Translations under genes and position numbers: made by a program
Shown here: one piece after another, positions 8,684 through 17,294 of the stretch
Position numbering within the stretch: the stretch's first letter is position 1
Layout: each line of letters begins with the position of its first letter
NCBI GenBank assembly: GCA_024233865.1
Contig: JACKPA010000001.1
Span: forward strand, 744,001 to 808,000
Length of the DNA: 64,000 nt
Direction of reading: 5' to 3'
Origin: Leptospiraceae bacterium
Lineage (GTDB): Bacteria > Spirochaetota > Leptospiria > Leptospirales > Leptospiraceae
Notes under the pieces: model-generated
The model's database searches: none
Told to the model about the DNA's origin: nothing
The model's input: the letters and a program-made list of their open reading frames with translations, nothing else

Positions 8684-9655
8684 ATGAAACAAAAAACGGA
8701 CTCATTAAAAAATACAAGCACAAAAAATATCGGTGTTTATCTGTGTATATCTGTGGTTTGTACACTGTTCGCACAGTGCAAATACACAGGCGGATACGAC
8801 ATAGTGAAGGGAAGTAAGGCTCTGAATGAAATAAAGAAAAAAATGCTGTCTTATTCTTCAGTGGGTACGGCAGTATTGTTTTCCACTCCCAGTTCTAGTT
8901 ATACCTGTCCCTCTACCACTTCTGCAACTGTCGTAACAGATACAGAGCCAAACGACACCTACAAATATGCACAAAAATTCGATTTTCCTTCTGATTCCAA
9001 ATCCACGAGGATTCAAGGGACGATAAGTAAAAAAGATTCTGATTATGACATATTCTACATGGTTGTACCATCAAATACAACCTATACAAAATTTTATTTT
9101 AAAGGCATAAGTGGAAATGCGGCCTGCTGGGTTTTAAATAATTCTGATGGTTCTGAATTGAATAATGATACTCAAACAGCTAATTTTGATGTGACAACAT
9201 ACATAGACAAAGTATATAGTTCTGTTTCTAGTTCTGGTATAAACCATTCAGATTATATATTTTTTTATTGCTTTAGTTCAACTACAGATGGTGCAACTTA
9301 CGATATAGAACTTTCTTTAACAGAAATAGGATCATCTTCCTCTACAAATACATCTTCACTCCTAAACAGTTTTTCGTCTCTGGATTCTTTATTATCAAAT
9401 CAATTCGGACCTCAAGTCTTGCAAATGTCAGCAGGAATTAAAAAAGACAAATACTATACAAAATCCTCTCTGGATGAGTGCTTGAAAGAACTGAAAACGA
9501 CGATACCCGTAGAGAGTTTGATAAATACATACAATTTATTGAACTATCTCAACTGCGGAATAGCATACAAACCCATGAATCCGTATTTCGTAGCAGGATG
9601 GAAGTGCAATTTGCAGGAAGCAGGGTGGATACAGATAGGAGATTTGGGGTTGTAG
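8684..9655 (+). CDS. Lipoprotein with PPC-like domain
   Basis: This is a 323-residue protein with AAAAGGAG eight bases before the ATG. The signal is unusual: a 16-residue polar N-region, then VYLCISVVCTLFAQC with Cys32 as the likely lipid site. Residues about 85-205 resemble a bacterial pre-peptidase C-terminal (PPC) domain: DTEPNDT, then IQGTISKKDSDYDIFYMVV, then a closing strand TYDIELSL. A Ser-rich linker and a C-terminal segment with paired Cys follow. Bases 8731-8756 coding the hydrophobic signal match a dispersed intergenic repeat of this region. Surface location is likely; there is no enzymatic motif. Confidence 0.7.
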   Translation: MKQKTDSLKNTSTKNIGVYLCISVVCTLFAQCKYTGGYDIVKGSKALNEIKKKMLSYSSVGTAVLFSTPSSSYTCPSTTSATVVTDTEPNDTYKYAQKFDFPSDSKSTRIQGTISKKDSDYDIFYMVVPSNTTYTKFYFKGISGNAACWVLNNSDGSELNNDTQTANFDVTTYIDKVYSSVSSSGINHSDYIFFYCFSSTTDGATYDIELSLTEIGSSSSTNTSSLLNSFSSLDSLLSNQFGPQVLQMSAGIKKDKYYTKSSLDECLKELKTTIPVESLINTYNLLNYLNCGIAYKPMNPYFVAGWKCNLQEAGWIQIGDLGL

Positions 9656-9697
9656 TGATTTCCCCCATGATAATTTTAGTCTTCTTTTGGCTAAAAA

Positions 9698-9717
9698 CAC
9701 CCCCGTTCACGGGGGTG
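9698..9717. other. GC-rich hairpin upstream of lipoprotein gene
   Basis: CACCCCCG and CGGGGGTG form an eight-base stem with a four-base loop, standing out in AT-rich surroundings. There is no T-run on either side, so it is a poor intrinsic terminator. It may instead block read-through, protect the mRNA end, or structure the leader of the gene at 9761. Confidence 0.5.
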
Positions 9718-9760
9718 AATCAGGCTGAAAGACAGCTTGATCTTATCGGGGGGAAAAAAG

Positions 9761-10162
9761 ATGATTATGAAATACTTAATTTTAATGATTAGCTTGTTAG
9801 CCTTGATTAACTGCCGGACGGTTGACACTGCTACTTTGGCAAAAGAAGGCAATATCAAGATGGTGGATAAGTCTCAAGTATGTGAGACGGTTGCAAAAGA
9901 AGTCACGATCTGGAAGATATTCTACGGCTCTTCCGACTTGGGAGAAAACGACGCAGAAACCGTATTCTCCGGCTTGGACAAAAAGAAGCCTTATGCACTC
10001 CAAGAGAAAGTCACCGGACTCGACATGGTAGTGACACTCGTAGTGGGATTGTTTTCGTCTATCACAAGGAGCACACTCATCATAACGGCTTGCCCAAGCA
10101 AAGAGAAAGTCTGCTACATTGACGAATACGGCTATTGTGAAGAAGATTATTACTGTGATTAA
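9761..10162 (+). CDS. Small lipoprotein of unknown function
   Basis: I chose ATG 9761, with GGGGGG seven bases upstream; the product is 133 residues. The signal ends ALINC (Cys18). The mature part has CETVAKEVTIWKIFYG, a hydrophobic segment LDMVVTLVVGLFSSITRSTLIITAC and a Cys/Tyr-rich tail (CYIDEYGYCEEDYYCD). The spaced cysteines suggest disulphides in the periplasm or at the surface. No family is recognised. The local G+C content appears higher than in neighbouring genes, which would fit a separate origin. Confidence 0.65.
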   Translation: MIMKYLILMISLLALINCRTVDTATLAKEGNIKMVDKSQVCETVAKEVTIWKIFYGSSDLGENDAETVFSGLDKKKPYALQEKVTGLDMVVTLVVGLFSSITRSTLIITACPSKEKVCYIDEYGYCEEDYYCD

Positions 10163-10170
10163 GATATGGT

Positions 10171-10244
10171 TTTCCACCACAGATAAACACGGATGTACAC
10201 AGATATTTTTATCTGTGTGTATCTGTGTGTATCTTTGGTGGAAA
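10171..10244. repeat. Dispersed palindromic repeat (ATCTGTG/CACAGAT type)
   Basis: TTTCCACCA (10171-10179) pairs with TGGTGGAAA (10236-10244), and inside lies ACACAGATA (10197-10205) against TATCTGTGT (10210-10218). The words ATAAACAC and GTGTTTATCTGTGG recur at 12150-12223 and inside the gene at 8684. The remainder to 10440 holds only short unsupported open frames. Confidence 0.65.
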
Positions 10245-10440
10245 GATGCAAAAGCTTACCACCGGCAACTACCTTGTAAATGGTGGAATCAAGTCATTGA
10301 GATGGGGGTTTGAAAGAGTCGGAGTACAGGCAAAGTTTAAATTAACCATAAACTCTAAAAATTTTAAAATGAGCGGTTCTTACCTAAAGATTAAAACTCC
10401 AAAATGCCTCGTGTGCAAACATAAGTAATAGGAGGCTATC

Positions 10441-10751
10441 ATGTTTTATAAAATCATAAACTTTATAATTATACTAGCATTTCTATTCTCATTCAATTTC
10501 TGCTTAACAAATGAAAAATCTGAATGTCTTTACCAAAAAAGACAGGATTTGGAAAAAAAACTATTTTTACTAGCTGTAAGGCAGCCCTGTTTGGAGTAAC
10601 AGTTGCAGAAGCATTAGGTGATAAAGTATTTCAAGACTTCATAATACTCACCTGTTTGTTAGATTATTCGGTCAAATACAGTTGTAGAAATAAATCCAAT
10701 ACAAAGCCTATAATTGGAGAAAATGATTGGGGGAGAACCAGTGAAGAATAG
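10441..10751 (+). pseudogene. Small lipoprotein gene, frameshifted at A8
   Basis: ATG 10441, preceded by AGGAGG, opens a lipoprotein-like frame (signal ending FNFC, Cys21) that stops at 10599 after 52 residues. A second frame continues sensibly past that stop (TSCKAALFGVTVAEALGDKV to 10751) with Cys spacing like other small lipoproteins here. The frames cross at a run of eight A (10553-10560); one extra A would give a single protein of about 103 residues. Genuine decay or a homopolymer sequencing error are both possible. Confidence 0.55.
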
Positions 10752-10798
10752 TTATTTTTCAAAGCTGAAAGGCTAAATCCATATTGTGGTAAAGATGA

Positions 10799-11654
10799 AT
10801 AATGTATTTTGATGATTATGGAAGGATTACAATGATTCAAAATCCTGGTGATAGTGATTGGAGCAAAAAGTTTTGTTTATTCCGATTCACCTTCAAACAG
10901 GTACGTGGAAGAGAGAGAAAGAGTAGCGGACGAATCCGAAGGAATCAGTATTATTCCCATACCACTAATCGGTCAAAGCGAGACCTATACTTGGGCAAGG
11001 AGTTACTTTGACAACGAAGGCAAAATTCGTAAAAAGGAAAGCTCTGGTAGTTCCGGAAAAACTTACACAGAAGACTTTGCTTATGACTATTTGGGTAGAC
11101 TCACAAGCCAGTCCGAACCATACATAACAGGTCAGACTCCCAAGTTTACTATATTGGAATACGATGATTCGGAAGGTAGATTAACTAAAATCACAGGATC
11201 GGATGGAAATGACACTACCTATTCTTACAACAAATTTACGGTCACCAAGAATTCTACAAACAAACCAACGGAAGTTGCAATGAGCAATGCTATAGGACAG
11301 GTAATATCACAAAAGTTGGGTAACTTAACAACGACTTATTCCTACAACGCAAACGGGAATGTGGAAAGCATAACCGAACCGGGAGGAAGTGTTATCACCT
11401 TGTCTTATGACCGAGCAGGAAACATCCTGTCTAAAATGGATGCAAATTCAGGAACAATTTATTACAACTATAACCTATCAGGCAACCTAACATCCGTAAA
11501 AGACGCTCGTGGCAAAACAACCAACTACACTTATGACAGCTATGGAAGGTTGCAAAAATATAGCACCGGTAAAGAAGAGGTTGAGTATTCTTACGATGAT
11601 GGAGTGGAAAATGCAAAAGGAAAAGCTTTTTCTTCCCTTATTCCTCATTCCTAA
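10799..11654 (+). pseudogene. RHS YD-repeat fragment, truncated and frameshifted
   Basis: This is a middle piece of an RHS protein. It opens abruptly after a stop at 10796 with YFDDYGRITMIQNPGDSDW. It shifts frame near the A-run 10865-10869 and continues as SDSPSNRYVEERERVADESEG, then YD repeats such as YDYLGRLTSQSEPY, YSYNANGNVESITEPGG, LSYDRAGNIL and YTYDSYGRLQKY. It ends at 11654 where sequence expected to continue the shell is replaced by pyrimidine-rich DNA. No ribosome-binding site or signal is seen. It is a remnant, probably of a parent of the two RHS tips upstream. Confidence 0.75.
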
Positions 11655-11674
11655 TTACTTATACCTTCTTCATA

Positions 11675-12025
11675 TTGCTCCTCGTTTACTTCCTACTTCC
11701 AAAATCCTACTTCACACTTCCACAATCCAAAATTGCGTTTGCTCTATCACTAATCAGCATTATTCTAATCACCTGTGCAAAAAACAAAGACGCATTTCCA
11801 TTTGCTGCCATCATGTCAGGCATCACATCGGAAACACCTTCCGTAAGCGATGCACAAGGCAATGAAAACGCAGCCGGTGGTGGTGCGGGAACTGCCAACG
11901 CACCTGTAGAAGGACTCTACTTCTTCCATACCGATCACTTGGATTCCGTAACCATGCTAACCGGAACCGGTGGCGAGCTGGTAACTGGCTCCTCCATAGG
12001 TTCCGGAAGAAGCATCGTTTCTTGA
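11675..12025 (+). pseudogene. RHS core fragment, truncated at both ends
   Basis: This 116-codon frame carries hydrophobic LSLISIILITC, then FPFAAIMSGITSETPSVSDAQG and the RHS core segment PVEGLYFFHTDHLDSVTMLTG, which matches PVEGMYFMHTDHLRSVTAITD of the first RHS cassette. It stops at SGRSIVS, just where the complete core continues with YDPYGE. The following bases (GGAGGACGATGTAAAATGA) are instead the tail of a gene related to the lipoprotein ending at 8588, so the junction is a recombination scar. Confidence 0.7.
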
Positions 12026-12388
12026 TTTTGCGGAGGACGATGTAAAATGAAAAAAAGCCTTTTAGTGTCGTATATATGGTAATTGTGTTGTTTTTATGAG
12101 TGGTTTCATGTGAATCACCCATATCTTTTTAGTGTCCACCACCGATAGACGCTAATAAACACAGATAAAAAATCGGTGTCATCTGTGCGATGTACTGAGC
12201 TTGTCGAAGTGTTTATCTGTGGTAAAAATTACTTTTTATTCAGTTACTGATCAAACACGCTGAGCAAGTCTGACGACCCTCAAGAACTATAAAAAAAACG
12301 AACAAAACTAAAAGTGTTGATAATTTCACAAAGTAAAAATTAAATAGCTTATTATTTTCCATAATTTTTTAGGCTAAAAGGTGTAGAG
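12026..12388. other. Gene-free stretch with lipoprotein-tail remnant and repeats
   Basis: The left end (12026-12055) is the tail of a lipoprotein gene related to that ending at 8588. The middle (12136-12223) holds the dispersed ATCTGTG repeat. The right end is AT-rich and includes the AAAAGG ribosome-binding site of the glycosidase gene at 12389. Confidence 0.6.
12136..12223. repeat. Nested dispersed repeats
   Basis: Another copy of the ATCTGTG/CACAGAT repeat (ATAAACACAGATA, then GTGTTTATCTGTGGT at 12209-12223) is interrupted by TGAGCTTGTCGAAG at 12196-12209. The latter belongs to a second short repeat type (TTCGAC...GCTCA) that recurs near 26166 and 61287. Confidence 0.55.
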
Positions 12389-13855
12389 GTGCGTTACAAT
12401 CCCTTAAAACAATTTTACATGTACGAAATAAATACAAGAGTATTTTGCAAAACCAACTTTTGGAAAATCAAAGATTTTTTAACAAATGGCTTTTTGGAAG
12501 CACCGGAAATACAGGCAGCTGACTTTTTATGGTTGATGGGAGTTTGGAAGCCGTCCCAAGCTTCTATAGATATTTCCCTAACCCACGAAGGTCTGCGAAA
12601 AGACTTTTTAAATGCGTTGCCAGATCTGAAAAAAGAAGACATTATCGGTTCTCCCTATGCTGTTTATGATTACGAACCGAATTCTTTAATTGCCAACAAT
12701 TTTGAAGAAATCGCAGAATTTAGAGAAAAACTAAATACAGAAGGAAAGAAATTGATTCTTGATTTTGTGCCAAACCATGTCTCAGTAGACACAGTTTTGT
12801 TAAAAGAGTACCCCAATGCCTTTTTGAAAAAGGAAGGCAATTCCGTATGCCAAAATTCCTTTTTGCACAAAAACGGGACGATATACTTTCATGGTAGGGA
12901 TCCTTATTTTGATGGTTGGACAGATACGGTTCAATGGGACTTTTCCAATCCTGACGTATTGGAAATACATATCGAAATCTTAAGGAAAATTGCAAAAGTT
13001 TGTGATGGCGTTAGGTGTGACATGGCGATGCTTCCCATGGAAACCGTATTTTATAAAACTCACGGAAAACACGCTCGACCTTATTGGAACAAATTGATTC
13101 CGAATATTAGGTCGAAGAATAAGGATTTTGTGTTTATTGCAGAAGTTTATTGGGGAATGGAGTATGATTTGCAGCAATTGGGTTTTCAATTTACTTATGA
13201 TAAAGAACTATATGATAGGCTAAAACAAAGAGACGCTCGTCAGATCAAAGGACATTTACAAGCAGAGCTAAGCTACCAAGAAAAATCTTTACGGTTTATC
13301 GAAAATCATGATGAAGATAGAGCTTATCATATATTCCAAGTCAATTCAAAAAATTTTTTTTCTCTTTTAACGTTCTTACCTGGAATGATTTTGTATTACG
13401 AATCACAAGTTACGGGGGCTGAAAAAAAATTACCCGTTCAATTGGGAAGGAAATCTGAAGAATACAAAGAAGATATTGATTTGTTTTATAAACGTTGCTT
13501 TGAACGAATCATAGAAAGAAAAAATTATAATTTGAAGCTATGGCAGTCCGAACTAAGACCATACAGTCATGATAACCTTTCTGATGTAATTGTTTATGTT
13601 TTGTTAGAAACCAATTCCAACCAAGAACATTGCTCATTGGAATTGTTGATATTCAATACACTTCCAAGAGAAATCGTAGGTTGTTTCACTCTAACTGGAG
13701 ATATTTTAGAAAACATAATTCAAAAGGATAAACAAAAGCTCAAATTTTTAGATTTGGTAAACGACCGCCATTATACCTATAGATTGGAAGATGTAAGCAA
13801 GCACGGTATATACATCAAATTAGAAGCCTTTCAATCTCATTGGTTTGTTTTATAA
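12389..13855 (+). CDS. GH13 alpha-amylase family glycosidase
   Basis: This is a 488-residue cytoplasmic protein without a signal peptide. It starts at GTG 12389 after AAAAGG; ATG 12419 is an alternative. All four conserved regions of the GH13 TIM barrel are visible: DFVPNH (125-130), GVRCDMA with nucleophile Asp211, FIAEVYW with acid/base Glu252, and FIENHDE with His307/Asp308. The C-terminal 100 or so residues look like a beta domain. The family cleaves or transfers alpha-glucosidic bonds; exact specificity (amylase, glucosidase, glucanotransferase) cannot be read. No glycogen genes adjoin it. Confidence 0.88.
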   Translation: MRYNPLKQFYMYEINTRVFCKTNFWKIKDFLTNGFLEAPEIQAADFLWLMGVWKPSQASIDISLTHEGLRKDFLNALPDLKKEDIIGSPYAVYDYEPNSLIANNFEEIAEFREKLNTEGKKLILDFVPNHVSVDTVLLKEYPNAFLKKEGNSVCQNSFLHKNGTIYFHGRDPYFDGWTDTVQWDFSNPDVLEIHIEILRKIAKVCDGVRCDMAMLPMETVFYKTHGKHARPYWNKLIPNIRSKNKDFVFIAEVYWGMEYDLQQLGFQFTYDKELYDRLKQRDARQIKGHLQAELSYQEKSLRFIENHDEDRAYHIFQVNSKNFFSLLTFLPGMILYYESQVTGAEKKLPVQLGRKSEEYKEDIDLFYKRCFERIIERKNYNLKLWQSELRPYSHDNLSDVIVYVLLETNSNQEHCSLELLIFNTLPREIVGCFTLTGDILENIIQKDKQKLKFLDLVNDRHYTYRLEDVSKHGIYIKLEAFQSHWFVL

Positions 13856-13877
13856 ATTTATTGCAATGTAGGATAAC

Positions 13878-15236
13878 ATGAAGCTAACAATTGTTCACCC
13901 TAGTATAGGAAAAAAAAGAGGCAGACAAAAGTATATCAAAGGTTGGATGATGGAGCCTTTACCTGCAGCCCATATTGCTGGTTTAACTCCTGTAGATGTG
14001 AGTGTAAAGTTTTATGATGACAGGATCGAACCGATTCCTTTTGATGAACTGACGGATTTGGTAGCCATTAGTGTCGAGACATATACCGCCAAAAGGTCGT
14101 ACCAAATTGCAACAGAGTACAGACGAAGGAATATTCCTGTTGTAATGGGTGGATTCCATCCAACACTAGTTCCGGAAGAAGTGCTGGAATATGCAGAAGC
14201 CATTGTGGTTGGTGAAGCTGAAAACTGTTGGGGAGAATTGGTGAGTGATTTTAAAGCAGGGAAATTGAAACGAGTATATAAGTCACCTTCTCGTCCCGAT
14301 ATAACCAAAACGGTGCCGGATAGAAGCATTTTTGATGGAAAAAAGTATCTTCCTGTTGGTCTGGTGGAAGCAGCGAGAGGCTGTACGTTTAAATGTGATT
14401 TTTGTGTGATCCAAACCTATTTCGAATCCACACAGAACAGACGATCTACGGAAATTATTATCAAAGAGATTGAAGGCTTAAAAAAAAGTAAAAAGCTATT
14501 TTTTTTTGTAGATGATAACATCGTGTCACATCCCAAACTCGCCAAAGAATTCTACAAATCTTTAATTCCTCTCAAGATAAAATGGGTTAGTCAGGCAACC
14601 ATTACAATGACTCATGACGAAGAACTTTTGTCCATACTCAAAGAAAGCGGTTGCCAGGGAGTACTCATTGGGTTTGAGTCATTAAACCCTCGGAACCTGA
14701 AATCAATGAATAAAAATTTTAATAATCTTGGTGGTGGAATTCAAGTTGCTATTCAAAAATTAAATAAATATAATATTCGATTGTATGCGACATTCGTTTT
14801 TGGTTATGATGAGGATACGCTTCAAAGTTTTGATGATACAATCGAATTCTGTATCCAAAACAAAATCTTTATGGTTGCTTTTAACCATTTGACCCCTTTT
14901 CCCGGAACTCCCCTTTACAAAAGACTAGAAGAGGAAGGTCGCTTATTGTATAAAAAATGGTGGTTGGATGATAGATATTTTTACGGACAAGTTCCATTCC
15001 GTACAAACCTTGACCCTGAAATTATTCAAAAAGAGTGCGTAAAAGCTCGGAAAAAATTTTATGGCTTTAACTCAATTTTTAAGAGATTGTTTAGCCAAAC
15101 AAATTCAAAAAATTTTTACATGCTCCGAGCGTACTTGTTTATTAACTTGCTTTTGCGGCGTGAAGCGACTTTAAGAGAAAATTATCCTTTGGGAGATTTG
15201 TCTTTTCAAGGTGAATTGGTAAAAGTTGGAATGTAA
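13878..15236 (+). CDS. B12-binding domain radical SAM protein
   Basis: This is a 452-residue protein, with GTAGGA eight bases before the ATG. The N-terminal part (about 1-135) resembles a cobalamin-binding Rossmann domain with PVVMGGFHPTLVPEE and VVGEAE. The radical SAM domain follows with CxxxCxxC at Cys169, Cys173 and Cys176 (ARGCTFKCDFC), then FFVDDNIV and GVLIGFESLN. The C-terminus is of the kind seen in BchE-like and hopanoid-modifying enzymes. It probably carries out a cobalamin-dependent methylation or ring rearrangement, with unknown substrate. It is transcribed 22 bases after the glycosidase gene. Confidence 0.87.
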   Translation: MKLTIVHPSIGKKRGRQKYIKGWMMEPLPAAHIAGLTPVDVSVKFYDDRIEPIPFDELTDLVAISVETYTAKRSYQIATEYRRRNIPVVMGGFHPTLVPEEVLEYAEAIVVGEAENCWGELVSDFKAGKLKRVYKSPSRPDITKTVPDRSIFDGKKYLPVGLVEAARGCTFKCDFCVIQTYFESTQNRRSTEIIIKEIEGLKKSKKLFFFVDDNIVSHPKLAKEFYKSLIPLKIKWVSQATITMTHDEELLSILKESGCQGVLIGFESLNPRNLKSMNKNFNNLGGGIQVAIQKLNKYNIRLYATFVFGYDEDTLQSFDDTIEFCIQNKIFMVAFNHLTPFPGTPLYKRLEEEGRLLYKKWWLDDRYFYGQVPFRTNLDPEIIQKECVKARKKFYGFNSIFKRLFSQTNSKNFYMLRAYLFINLLLRREATLRENYPLGDLSFQGELVKVGM

Positions 15237-15337
15237 AAAATTTACTTGCCTTTATTGTAATTTTAGAAAATCTGTAATCCTATTATTTAGTTTGCGATAA
15301 ATCAATTATGGAATCAAAACAGGAAAGGTTTTCCTAA

Positions 15338-17227
15338 ATGTCAAATGAAATTCTTAGCCAACTAGGAGTTGGTGTTGTTATCATTGATACATCAGAAAAA
15401 ATTCGTTATACCAACAGCGAATTTCTAAATTTGTTTGGAATTGACAATTCTACAATTCTTAACCAATTTTATAAAGAAAGTTCTTTCCCTTGGATTGAGG
15501 GTCAAAGGCATCTAGAAGAGAAAAAATACCCGATTGTAGAAGCTATGCGAGCCGGACAATTTATTCAGGATACGGTGGAACTACATCTTGACTCTGACGA
15601 ACCAATGTGCATATCCCATTTTGCCAGTCCATTACGAAACAAAAATAAGGTAGTTATAGGTGCAATTGATATATGTGTCAATACCGGTAAAAATGAGCTA
15701 TCAGAAAAAGTTAAAAATAAAATTTATACTTCTTTAAAAAGTTTTATTTCCGAAAATACATGGAACCATATAGTTACAAATCTCAAAACAAAAAGTACAA
15801 TCACCGCTATTAAACAGTTTACCACAATTGCTTTTATCGATATTGTGGGCTTTTCCACCACTGCAGAAAAATTGGATGCTCATCAAACGGTTAGTATGTT
15901 AAATATCTTTTTTAATAAAATTTATACTACAATTACAAGATACAAAGGGGATGTTGATAAGTTTCTTGGAGACGCGGTACTTGCTACTTTTTTTAATGCG
16001 GAAGCCGCTGTCCGATGTTTTACTGACATCTTATTAGTTGACCTTCCTATTATCAATGCTAGGCTTCACAATTTTTCTCGAGACATACCTGAGCTACAAG
16101 TTCATGTTGGAATCAATTCCGGCTGGGTAATTTTAGGAGAGGTTGGTGCTATTAAAAGAAAAGAACTTACAGTCATTGGCGACTCTGTTAATACGGCTGC
16201 GAGAATACAAGCCCTGACTCCACCAAATGAAATATGGCTATCAAGTCGGACGGTTGCCAATCTTGGAGAATTTAAAGAACTGTTAACGGAAGCAGATCAA
16301 ATTAAGGTAAAAGGTAAATCACAGCAAGTAAAGGTATACAAATTCAATCCCAGTAGCGTAAAAATTGATAGTAAAGTGTTTTGTTACGAAAAAGACGCAA
16401 GCATGCAAGCAAACATTAAGGAAGCTCTGGAAAGGAAAGGTATAACCTCATACACGATTGTAGATACTACGGAAAAAATCAAAACTACACTAACAAAAGA
16501 ACATAATACAATGATAGTCGGACCAAATACATCTATCAAAGAAATGATGTCTATCAAAGATATTATTGAGAGAATCGGACTCGATAGCAATATAATGCTT
16601 CCGATATCTAAAAATGTTAGTCCAGAATCAATTGCAGCTCTCGAAAGGATGGGCATTAAAACGTATATACCACATTCGGAGGGAAAACAATTTGAAAATT
16701 CCCTTCAGAATGCAATCAGAACTCAAGAAATCAGAAAAATTCCACCCAAAAAAAGTTATGATGAATCTGACATCTCACCGGAAATCTCAGAAGAAAAAGA
16801 AGAAGTTCTCATTACAAAAGAAGAAACCGTAAATCAAAGTATAAACAAAAAAGAATCGGTAGAAGACGTGAATTTAAGTGATGCTATTATATACAGTAAA
16901 GAAACGTCTAAAATAGTTATATCAATCATGAAAGTTTTAACAATTGGTGAGTTAAAAAAATTGAGTAAAAATCTTTCCACAATCTGGGACTTTGAATACC
17001 AATCCAAGAAAAATCTCAATTTTGTGTTTAATATAGATGGTGTAAGGAAAAAAGGAGTTGATAAAGAGTATATTATAAACACCATAAATGCAATTTCTAA
17101 AGATGATAAAATACAGCGTAAGGGATGGAATGGTTCTATTGTATTTAGGACTAAAAATCCCGAATTGATAGAGTTTGTTAATACTTTAAAAGACGATTAT
17201 CCTACCAATGTAGAACGAATGGAATAA
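15338..17227 (+). CDS. PAS-adenylate cyclase with receiver-like C-terminus
   Basis: This is a 629-residue soluble protein. Residues 1-115 look like a PAS sensor domain. A class III nucleotide cyclase domain (about 160-340) has metal-binding Asp168 (FIDIVGFS) and Asp212 (KFLGDA), purine-selecting Lys208 and Asp282, and transition-state Asn285 and Arg289 (GDSVNTAARI). The Lys/Asp pair predicts cAMP, not cGMP, production. Residues about 355-470 resemble a receiver domain without a clear phospho-acceptor. A charged linker and a roughly 100-residue unrecognised C-terminal domain follow. The gene stands alone and converges on the phosphatase gene. Confidence 0.87.
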   Translation: MSNEILSQLGVGVVIIDTSEKIRYTNSEFLNLFGIDNSTILNQFYKESSFPWIEGQRHLEEKKYPIVEAMRAGQFIQDTVELHLDSDEPMCISHFASPLRNKNKVVIGAIDICVNTGKNELSEKVKNKIYTSLKSFISENTWNHIVTNLKTKSTITAIKQFTTIAFIDIVGFSTTAEKLDAHQTVSMLNIFFNKIYTTITRYKGDVDKFLGDAVLATFFNAEAAVRCFTDILLVDLPIINARLHNFSRDIPELQVHVGINSGWVILGEVGAIKRKELTVIGDSVNTAARIQALTPPNEIWLSSRTVANLGEFKELLTEADQIKVKGKSQQVKVYKFNPSSVKIDSKVFCYEKDASMQANIKEALERKGITSYTIVDTTEKIKTTLTKEHNTMIVGPNTSIKEMMSIKDIIERIGLDSNIMLPISKNVSPESIAALERMGIKTYIPHSEGKQFENSLQNAIRTQEIRKIPPKKSYDESDISPEISEEKEEVLITKEETVNQSINKKESVEDVNLSDAIIYSKETSKIVISIMKVLTIGELKKLSKNLSTIWDFEYQSKKNLNFVFNIDGVRKKGVDKEYIINTINAISKDDKIQRKGWNGSIVFRTKNPELIEFVNTLKDDYPTNVERME

Positions 17228-17294
17228 TACGACAGGTGTAATCATAGGAATGAATCTCCCATTTTCAAAGGGCAGACATAATGCCCCAACAACG

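Noticed and set aside
9698..9717. Intrinsic terminator
   Set aside because: The stem is strong but no T-run follows on either strand, so it is recorded only as a hairpin.
9797..10180. Minus-strand open frame opposite the small lipoprotein gene
   Set aside because: The plus-strand gene has a clear lipobox and ribosome-binding site; the reverse frame has neither.
10246..10428. Open frame of about 60 codons after the dispersed repeat
   Set aside because: No ribosome-binding site, signal or recognisable pattern, and it starts beside repeat DNA.
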